DNA of 64,000 nucleotides from Gnetum montanum. Its lineage: Eukaryota; Streptophyta; Gnetopsida; Gnetales; Gnetaceae. A program made the translations under genes and the position numbers. The notes below the pieces were generated by a model. It did not search any database, had not been told where the DNA came from, and worked only from the letters and a program-made list of their open reading frames with translations. Where the stretch lies: positions 617,705 through 681,704 of the forward strand of contig MNCI01004594.1 of the NCBI GenBank assembly GCA_015680685.1. The letters are read 5' to 3'. Below are positions 56,491 through 64,000 of this stretch, piece by piece. Each line of letters opens with the position of its first letter. Positions within the stretch are counted from its first letter, which is position 1.

Positions 56491-56770
56491 GTCAAAATAA
56501 AAGAACTACAAAAAGCTTAACTTCATCATAATCCCAAAATACATGTTGTAGAGCTTTAGCCTTAGAGCAAAAGGGGCACTAGGGAACTGCATTTCTCAAG
56601 TAATGAAATTTTACTCTCATAGGAAGACTATTGTTAAGGATAAAGCAAATAAAAATCTTCATTTTTGGCTACCACCCATATTCCCAAAGTATTTTTAAAG
56701 TAGCCCTCCATTGATCAGTACTCCAAGTAGTATTCCATTTCTAGTTTAAATAAAGAAAACTAGGTTGTGC
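56491..56770 (-). pseudogene. LINE reverse-transcriptase-associated zinc finger (zf-RVT) remnant
   Basis: A minus-strand frame reads STDQWRATLKILWEYGW, then PKMKIFICFILNNSLPMRVK, then CPFCSKAKALQHVFWDYD. This matches the plant zf-RVT pattern: W-x-x-(L/I)-W, P-x-K-(V/I)-x-x-F-x-W, ALPT-like turn, then C-x-x-C...H-x-x-x-x-C, with the last Cys now Tyr. Two stops replace Gln/Trp positions. The upstream reverse transcriptase domain is not readable. It marks a dead L1-type LINE 3' end. Confidence 0.65.
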
Positions 56771-58068
56771 TATAAGGATTTAAAATTAGAGAATTTGGCC
56801 ATTACCAAAAGCATTACTTTTGGGAGTTAATTAGATACATTCTGATATGTTTTTTAACATGTACATGGGTTTAACTCTTTTATCACTCCACCAAAGGCTT
56901 GAATTTGATAATCATTTATTGGTATTTTTAAATATATAGCATTTTAAAATTTATGAAAATAAACAAAATGTTAATAATAAAAGTTAAAAATAATTAAAAT
57001 ATTAAAAATATACTCTAGAAAACTGACAATATCAAATTTCATAAGGTAAAAAGGAGTGGAAACATATTATAGTCTTTTGAAAACTATTAAAATTTATACA
57101 AATTATTCAATCTTATATTCAACTATTATAGTACATATAAATCCTTGTAATTTTTTGTACATAATTGAATTGAGGTAATGTTTTTATTAAATCTTAGATT
57201 TTGCATCTATATAGAGAATGTAAATTTGCAAGTTAATGAATGCTTAGTTTGGACTATGTGTCAACTGTCATTACATGTTGTCACTTCATCAATGATAAAC
57301 CTCATTGGTGGAGCAAAGGATCAAGTAAGAAAACATGTAGAAAGATGTGTAAATCATGGACTAATGGATCTATCCTTTTACCTTCACTAAATTAAACACC
57401 TTCCAACTAGTAGCCATCTTCTATTGATTAGGCAATGTAAGTTGATAAATTCAATTGCATTAATTAACAAAACTAGAAATCACATCACTCATCTTTATTA
57501 TATTATATTATAAAAATGGTGAATTAGCCCATTACATAAGCCAAGGAACCAATCTCAACATCCTTGAAGGAAGTGCACAAATGATATAGTTGATGGGAAC
57601 ATCTACAACCTGGAGTCTTAATCCCTATTTAACATCAGGCTCAAGGTAACTGCAATTTGTAGTGAATCTAAGGGAATAAAGAAGGGACAATTCAAAGATA
57701 TAGGAGAGGGAAACTACATCCAAAAGTCCTAGAGTTTCTACATGTCATGGAATTTATTCATGTCATAGGCATAGCATTGCCAAAAATAGATAGTAACTAG
57801 TACAATAAGATAATGATCAATTCCTACATGTCACCAGCTACAACAAAGCTAAGAATGGATAATGATCAATTTATTTTAGCTCAAAATAGTAGTGTTGAGT
57901 ACTAATACTAGTACATATTTTATTATGTTACTGTAGAGCCAAAGTATTTATTCAAAAAATGAATCTATGCAAAATAAATCAACAGGAATAAATCCTAAGT
58001 GTGATAGGTGTGTGTAATATTATGTAACTTGAACACAACTTTTATATAATTTCCTAGAGCGAACATGA
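56771..58068. other. Intergenic, very AT-rich, no gene recognised
   Basis: Contains a 70-codon open frame (57178-57390) without recognisable features. Nothing else is supported before the LTR of element F. Confidence 0.45.
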
Positions 58069-59088
58069 TGTAGGAACACTTCTTCTATTTTTCTTATGCT
58101 TTATCCTACAAGTTGTTTTTGAAATTTTTGGGCTTGAAGAAGACCTGGATGAGTGTGTCCTATTAGTATGTGTCTTCTTGTGTTGGTTTTTGATGATGAT
58201 GATTATTGGATGTTTTGGCATGTTTGCAGGTGCTTTAGGCTCATTTTGATGAGTTTATAAGGTTCTAGGGTTTATGGGGACTTGTTTGGAGGTATTCAAA
58301 GGTTCCAAGCATCAAAATGAGTATTTTTACATTTGGCACCTACAAGTGGAATATCCTAGTTGAGACATCCCACCAGAATTTGGGATGTCTTAGGACCAGA
58401 TGTGATGTCCCAAAAGAATAGTAGATGTTCCATTTGAAAGCTAGGTGTTTTTAGTAGACAATCCAACAAAGTTTGAAACATCCTAGATGATGGGAAAAAA
58501 AGCCTCCAACATGGAATTTCCATGGGGGAAACATCTAAAAGACTCCAGATCCTTGTGGAAAAAATCTAGGAAGGTATATAGAAAGTTTCTTAGGGTTTTG
58601 GATCTCTATAATATGTATGTATCCATCCATGAAAAGAGGAAGAACATGTATGTAAATGAGTGAGAGAGAAAATCTCTTGAGAGTGAAGAGTTGAGTAGGA
58701 TATAGTGGATAAGCACATTGGGTGAGTGAAATTAGTGACTATGGCTCCAAGATCAGCTTATGGTGTGTTGGTCTATGTGTTCTTTTCTCTTGTATCTCAC
58801 TTATGAGTTGAGATCTCAATCCTAGGTTGAGGGAGAGATTTCTATTGGTTGTGTCTTGCATTGAGAATAGCCATTATGTGGTTGTAGGGCCCCATGCTCT
58901 ACAATATCTATTGTGTGTGACTAGTTTTGTATGCTTATGGATTTTGTGAACCTTGTTATAGTCTTCTTATGAAAATAATTGAAGATAAATATTTTTTTAA
59001 TTCTCTAACATAAATGTTTGTCTTTACATAATATCTAGATTTAGTATTGGAAGGTGATTTAATATTGGAATGAACTTTCTCTAGCGTT
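58069..59088 (+). repeat. 5' LTR of element F (~1.02 kb)
   Basis: Start TGTAGGAACA is shared with 63865. The end is placed just before the primer site; the CA terminus is decayed, so the end is approximate to a few bases. U3 has inverted GACATC/GATGTC words at 58363-58440 and a TATA-like TATAATAT at about 58609. Confidence 0.82.
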
Positions 59089-59089
59089 A

Positions 59090-59106
59090 TTGGTTTCAAA
59101 GCCTAG
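59090..59106 (+). other. Primer-binding site of F (tRNA-iMet type, decayed)
   Basis: TTGGTTTCAAAGCCTAG corresponds to TTGGTATCAGAGCCTAG, the complement of the initiator tRNA-Met 3' end, with A-to-T and G-to-A changes. Confidence 0.75.
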
Positions 59107-59151
59107 TTTTATTGTTACTTGGATTTTGGTTAAGGATTTTGTTAATTTTAG

Positions 59152-60350
59152 ATGGCATCCAAGAAGAATTAGATGCAAGCTCTGAATTACAACATGAAGA
59201 GCTTGAAGTTAGCTTTCTAGATGATTGTTGCTCAATTGGATGAAATTAGCATGAAGGTAGATAGAAATGCCAATCCTACCCATGTTCAAACCCATGGAGG
59301 TAAAGAGCATGTATGTTCAAATGATGAAGTTTCATAGCCAAGTGGAGCTAGAGTGTATGAAGAGGAAGGTAAATTTAGCTATGGGAGTATAGGAAACCAT
59401 CAACTAAGGATTATAATGGGATGGAATTGTATTCCTCAAATAAGAATTCCAAGGACTCTAGCAGTGTTCAATACTTCTTCAAGCAAGCTTGATAACAAAG
59501 ATGAGGCAAGGCTTGCGAGAGCGTTCAAGAATGCTTCAAGACTTCCATACATAGAGTTGAAGAATTTTAATAGTGTAGATGGCACCAATGCTTTTGCACA
59601 TTGGCTAAAGGTACTTGAGAAGCATTTTTATTTGGAAGAGGTACCGAATAACTTGAGGGTACCTATTGTTGCATCTAGATTAGAAGGTATGGCTTCTACT
59701 TGGTGGAAAAAGGAATCCTAGGGTTATGAAAGATGAAATGGTCAACCTATCAGAGATTAGGATATGATGAAATATAGGTTGAAGAGAAAATTTGAATAGT
59801 CTTGTCAAAGAAAAGAAATCATTATGAAGTTAAAATACCTAAGGAAAGGTAACAAGGATATCAAAGAATTGTACATCGAATTTTGTGATCTATTCCATCA
59901 AGCAAAGGTAAAGTGGAAGGAGTATGAGAAAGCTTCAATATTTTTAAGAGGTCTTAAAATGACATACTATCAAGAGTTGTCCTTTTATGAGCCACAAACT
60001 CTTAATGAGGCTTATGATTTGGCACTCAAAGCTGAGAAGAAATTACATGGATTTAAAAATAGGAGAAACAAAACCTCGAAGGAAAAGGATAAGGGATCTA
60101 GATCTCATAAGGGATCAAAGTCTAAATATGGAAACAAGGAGGGTAACCATGATAAGTAGATTGAAAGAGGCAATGAGAAGGGAAAAGCCAAGAAGAACCA
60201 AGGCAAGGAAAGCAAAGGTTAATGTAGCAACTCATAAAAAATTTAGTGCTTCAAATGTGGAGAATGGGGACATAAGCAATGGGAATATTCACTTTCACAA
60301 GGAACCCAAGGGCAAAGATGTGTAAACAATGGAGGTGAAGGAGACATGAA
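59152..60350 (+). pseudogene. Element F gag
   Basis: A single frame runs from ATG 59152 (MASKKN) with about nine stops and no shift. The gag core is at 59550-60050 (YIELKNFNSVDGTNAFAHWL; RLEGMASTWWKK; MKLKYLRKGNKDIKELYIEF; AEKKLHG). A Lys-rich linker follows, then the zinc knuckle CFKCGEWGHKQWEY at 60247-60288, CX2CX4HX4C with the last Cys changed to Tyr. Unlike the A family, it uses the standard four-residue spacing before His. Confidence 0.85.
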
Positions 60351-60429
60351 GCCAAGCTCTTTAGAGAGGTAATCCTAACACTCTAAAAATTGAAGATGTT
60401 TCTAAATTAAATTCTTGTGCATTCATGGG

Positions 60430-63400
60430 GAATGTAAATAGTGGAGATCATCTTGATAGGAAACTTTTATTTTGAATTAGGATGAGTTGTTTGCATAGTG
60501 AGGAATGGATTCATATTTTGATTGATGGGCAAGCCAAAGAAAATGTTATTTCTTCTAGGGAAATTTCTAAATTGGGCTTGGTAACTAATCCTTATCTTAG
60601 ACCCTATTTAGATGCATTGGTTGTCTAAAGATTTTTCCTAAGAGGTGAGGGAACAATGTACTTTGAAATTTAAAATTGGAAGTTTTCATGATGTTGTGAA
60701 GTGTGATATGATTCCAATAGATTTTTCTAATGTAATTCTTGCTAGACCTTGGACTTTTAACAATGGTGCTTAGTTTGATGGAGTAAGAAATGTGTGGAGC
60801 GTTGCTAGACTTGATAGAATCCATGATTTAATTCGTATGATAGTTGAACAAGTGAGGTAGCAAAACTCACTTAATGCTTTCTTAATCCTTCTAGGAGAGA
60901 GGGAATATATTAAGGAACATGATAAAACCAATTTTTGTTTTGTTGTTATGACAACTGTTGCTACTAATCATGATGATGTGCATGTTGAACTTCCTACAAG
61001 TGTGCTAGACTTGAAGGAGAAATTTTCCAAGGTATTTAAGTAGGAATTGAATGGACTCCCAACAATGAGGAATGTAGAACATCAAATTAACTTCATCCCT
61101 GGTGCTACCATTCCAAATGAGAGAGCTTACCAGATGGCACCAAAGTAGAGGGTTGAATTCCAAAGGCAAGTAGAAGGGTTGCTTGAAAATGACTTTTTGA
61201 GGAAATCCATTTAACCTAATGTAGTTCCAATGGTGCTAGTGCCAAAGAAGGATAGTGATGAATGAAGGATGTGCATTGATTTCAAGGTAGAAAATAGGAT
61301 AACAGTGAGGTATAGGTTTTCTATTCCAAGGATGGATGATATTCTTAATGTCCTTACCAATGTAGAAATTTTTAGCAAAATTGATTTGAAGAGTGGTTAT
61401 CATCAAATCATAATCAAGCAAGGTGATGAGTGGAAGACAACTTTCAAAACACTAGATGGATTGTTTGAGTGATTGGTGATTCCATTTGGGCTCACAAATG
61501 CACCTGCTACATTCATGAGGTTGATGCATGATGTATTGAAGGAATTGATTGGTAAGTGATGTATTGTCTTTTTTGATGATATTTTGGTGTATATCCCTAA
61601 TGAGGAAGAGCACTGAGATCACTTGAGGCTGGTGTGCCATAAGTTGGAGGAGGCACAATTAATGATCAATGTGAAGAAAAGTCATTTCTTCAAGAGGGAA
61701 ATCATATATTTGGATCATGTGATTTCTAAAAACTATATTTAGATGAAAGCTACCAAGGTAAAGGCTATTATGGATTGGCCAACTACTAAGAATGTTGGAG
61801 AGGTAAGATCATTCCTTGGTTTAGTAGGTTTTTATAGATAGTTCACAAAAACTTCTAGTGGTGTTTCATGGCCTATGTTTGCTTTTTTGAAGAAAAATAA
61901 GGAATTTAGGTGGGATAATGAAACCCAATGGAGCTTTGACTTGTTGAAAGCAAAGATTACTAGTGAACAGTGCTTGCAATTCTAGATTTTCATAAGCTAT
62001 TCTAGGTGGAGATAGATGCAAGTGGACTTGCCATTGGTGGGGTACTTTCACAAGAAGGTAGGCCTATTGCTTTCTTTTCTATAACATTGAATGAGTCAAG
62101 GTAGAAATATAGTGTATATGAGAAGGAGTTGTATACTATTCTCCAAGAAATTAAGCATTTGAAGCATTACTTGTTGCCCAAGTTCACCTTGATGAAAAAC
62201 CACAAAGAACTTCAATTTCTAAACTCACAAAAGAAGTTGAGTGCAAAGCACATGAAGTGGGTTGCACAATTACATGACTTTAATTTTGTGCTAAAGAAAA
62301 AAAGTGGAAAAGACAAATGTGGTGGCTAATGCATTATCTAAGGTGCATGTAATGAATTTCAACATACCTCATGTGGAAGGTATGGGTAATTTTGCTTCTT
62401 TGTATAAGCATGATATTGATTTTGGATAGGTTTGGAGGGACCTCAAAGATCCATTTATGAATAGGATAGACCAATGGAGGGACTATCATATTCAAGATGA
62501 ACTATTATTTAATAATGGAAAGGTATGTGTTCATAATTGTCATTTTAGGAAAAGGATTTTGTTTGAAAAGCATTTTAGTTGCATGGAAAGTCACATGAGC
62601 AAGGATAAAACATTGGAACTTGTGGGTAGGTACTATTTCTAGCTTAGTATGACAACACAAGTTTCAAAATTTATGAAGGAGTGCTTGACATGTTAGAAGT
62701 TCAAAGGAGGTAAAGGTGTGGATGAACACTCTATGCCTTTACCAATTCCCAAAGAACCATGGGGAACTATTTCAATGGACTTTGTCAATGGTATTCTAAA
62801 GACCAAGAGTGAGAAAAATGCAATTTTTATTATGGTGGACAAGTTATCCAAGGTGGCACATTTTATTTCATGCAAGAAAATGAGTGATGCCTCTCATGTT
62901 GCAAATTTTTTTCCAACATGTTATGAAGTTGCATGGTATTCCTTTGAATATTGTTAGTGACAGAGTTTCCAAGTTCACAAGTCATTTTTGGAGGTACCTT
63001 TGGAATATTTTAGGAACAAATTTGAATTTTTCTAGTGCATATCATCCACAATCTAATGGCCAAATGGAGGTGATGAATAAATCCTTTCTAAACATATTGA
63101 GATATTTGTGTAATGAATAGCCAAACAAGTGGAAAAATTGTTGTGTCATGCTAAATGTTTTTACGATAATGCATTTCATATCACAATTGGCAAAATCCCA
63201 TTTGAGGTAAACTATGAAATTTGTCCAAAGATGGTGAATACTTTAAAGAGCTTTGATGGTGAAGCTCAACTTAGTATTGATTTTGTGCAAGAGATGAGGG
63301 ATCTCCATGCATAAGTAAAATCAAATCTTGAGATGAAGGCTAAAGAGAGAGTCCTTAAGAGAAATGAGGGCAAAAAAAAAGTCTAATTTTACTATTAGTG

Positions 63401-63710
63401 ACGTGGTTTAAATGCACTTGAAGAATAAGTAGTTGAGAGGTGCTAAATTCTCCAAATTGAAAGCCAAAGATGAGGCCTTTCAAAATCAAGACTAAAGTTA
63501 ATAATAATGCTTTTGAGATTGATTTACCAAATGATGTTGATATGTCTTTTATGTTTAATATTTCAAATCTTTTGCACTATCATGGACTAACCAATGAGGA
63601 GACCATACAAGGTAGCACTGATGAGTTGAAGGGGACTATTGAACAGTCCAAGCCTTTAATGGAGAGGAAGGCAATCGTACTCAAGTGGAGGGAAGCTTCT
63701 AAAACATAGG
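60430..63710 (+). pseudogene. Element F pol: protease, RT, RNase H, integrase
   Basis: Protease tail (~60680-60790): FHDVVKCDMIPIDFSNVILA. Reverse transcriptase (~61060-61700): [60 protein letters not shown] and catalytic FFDDILVY. RNase H (~62000-62330): EIDASGLAIGGVLSQEG, YEKELYTILQEIKHLKHYLL, LMKNHKEL (consensus Asp now Asn) and KHMKWVAQLHDFNFVLKKKS. Integrase (~62690-63150): WGTISMDFVNGIL, FIMVDKLSKVAHFI, IVSDRVSKFTSHFW and HPQSNGQMEVMNKS, so D, D and E are all present. The C-terminal module is MRPFKIKTKVNNNAFEIDLP (GPY/F-like). No chromodomain is evident after it. Frame changes occur at about 61980, 62340, 62900 and 63130. Confidence 0.87.
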
Positions 63711-63845
63711 GGGCTAAGAGGCATGAATAATTGATCCACCAAGAGGATCAATCTACTGATGATGCTATATGGATCCATGAGACTAAACTTGTTGAGTAGG
63801 GGATCACTTCTACCTCTACTCGAATGTTCACATGAGTTTACGTTT

Positions 63846-63864
63846 TGAAGGGTAAAAGAGTTGG
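63846..63864 (+). other. Polypurine tract of element F
   Basis: TGAAGGGTAAAAGAGTTGG directly precedes the TGTAGG of the 3' LTR, the normal site of plus-strand priming. Confidence 0.75.
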
Positions 63865-64000
63865 TGTAGGAACATCTATTTTGATTTCCTTGTGCTTTGT
63901 CCTACAAGTTGCTTTTGCAAGTTTCGGGCTTGAAGAAGACTTGGACAAGCATGTCCTGTTAGTGTGTGTCTTCTTATGTTGATTTTTGATGATGATGATT
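63865..64000 (+). repeat. 3' LTR of element F (first 136 bp; cut by window end)
   Basis: Matches the first ~140 bp of the 5' LTR (TGTAGGAACA, ATCCTACAAGTTG/GTCCTACAAGTTG, GGGCTTGAAGAAGAC, TGTGTCTTCTT, TTTTTGATGATGATGATT) with about 15-18% differences by eye, including short indels. The U3 dyads lie beyond the window. Confidence 0.9.

Larger units (their letters stand above)
58069..64000 (+). mobile_element. Element F: Ty3/gypsy retrotransposon, running off the window
   Basis: The 5' LTR starts TGTAGGAACA at 58069 and the 3' LTR starts with the same TGTAGGAACA at 63865 after a purine tract. Between them lie a tRNA-iMet primer site, gag with a CCHC-type knuckle, and pol in the gypsy order protease-RT-RNaseH-integrase. 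Frames are broken by stops and at least three shifts, yet the integrase DDE and RT catalytic residues are intact, so it is younger than B. It is unrelated to the A/B/C family (different primer, gag and LTR). Confidence 0.92.

Overview
This 64 kb window is plant nuclear DNA, most likely from a seed plant with a very large genome; a conifer or other gymnosperm would fit, but the sequence does not prove it. One intron-containing plant gene (a remorin) and one plant-type O-methyltransferase remnant sit in a long expanse of decayed Ty3/gypsy and Ty1/copia retrotransposons, LINE and Mutator-like debris and tandem repeats. A run of 398 Ns marks a draft assembly. Stops in the dead reading frames mostly fit transitions (CAG/CAA to TAG/TAA, CGA to TGA, TGG to TAG/TGA), as expected for old methylated repeats.

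Layout. 0.27-1.33 kb: four copies of a 272-bp repeat. 2.4-2.9 kb: a perfect 2 x 253 bp duplication. 3.50-10.07 kb: element A, a full-length gypsy element with both LTRs, a 5-bp target duplication, a stop-ridden gag and no reverse transcriptase or integrase. 11.5-15.5 kb: the remorin gene, five coding exons, apparently intact. 17.8-18.85 kb: copia integrase debris, cut by a reverse-strand LTR. 18.85-34.31 kb: a composite block of gypsy relatives of A. It holds a reverse 3' LTR (C), the C-terminal part of a third ORF (minus), an LTR-less internal segment B (plus, with gag end and full pol), the N-terminal part of a third ORF (minus) behind a promoter-like cassette (D), a gag (minus) and a reverse 5' LTR (C'). 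34.3-36.0 kb: a dead Ulp1-type peptidase. 37.4-43.3 kb: copia element E (minus). 44.0-44.6 kb: an unrecognised dead gene. 48.4-50.5 kb: a dead MULE/SWIM-type transposase (minus). 50.8-52.8 kb: eight copies of a ~262-bp repeat. 53.4-54.5 kb: O-methyltransferase pseudogene. 56.5-56.8 kb: LINE RT-associated zinc finger (minus). 58.07 kb to the end: gypsy element F, the least decayed, with its 3' LTR running off the window.

The most notable signal is in the LTR promoters. All four A/C-type LTRs, and the separate cassette D, carry arrays of a dyad-symmetric GATATCGC-type motif just upstream of a TATA box. In A, C' and D the nearest dyad ends 12-18 bp from the TATA box. The LTRs of E and F carry a different dyad built on GACATC/GATGTC, and an internal cassette in B carries GTCAAC repeats before a TATA box. 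A second theme is a third ORF in this gypsy lineage (basic N-terminus, aromatic-rich domain, Pro-rich linker, long coiled coil) that seems to have its own promoter and a spliced leader. These readings were made by eye and need alignment and database searches.
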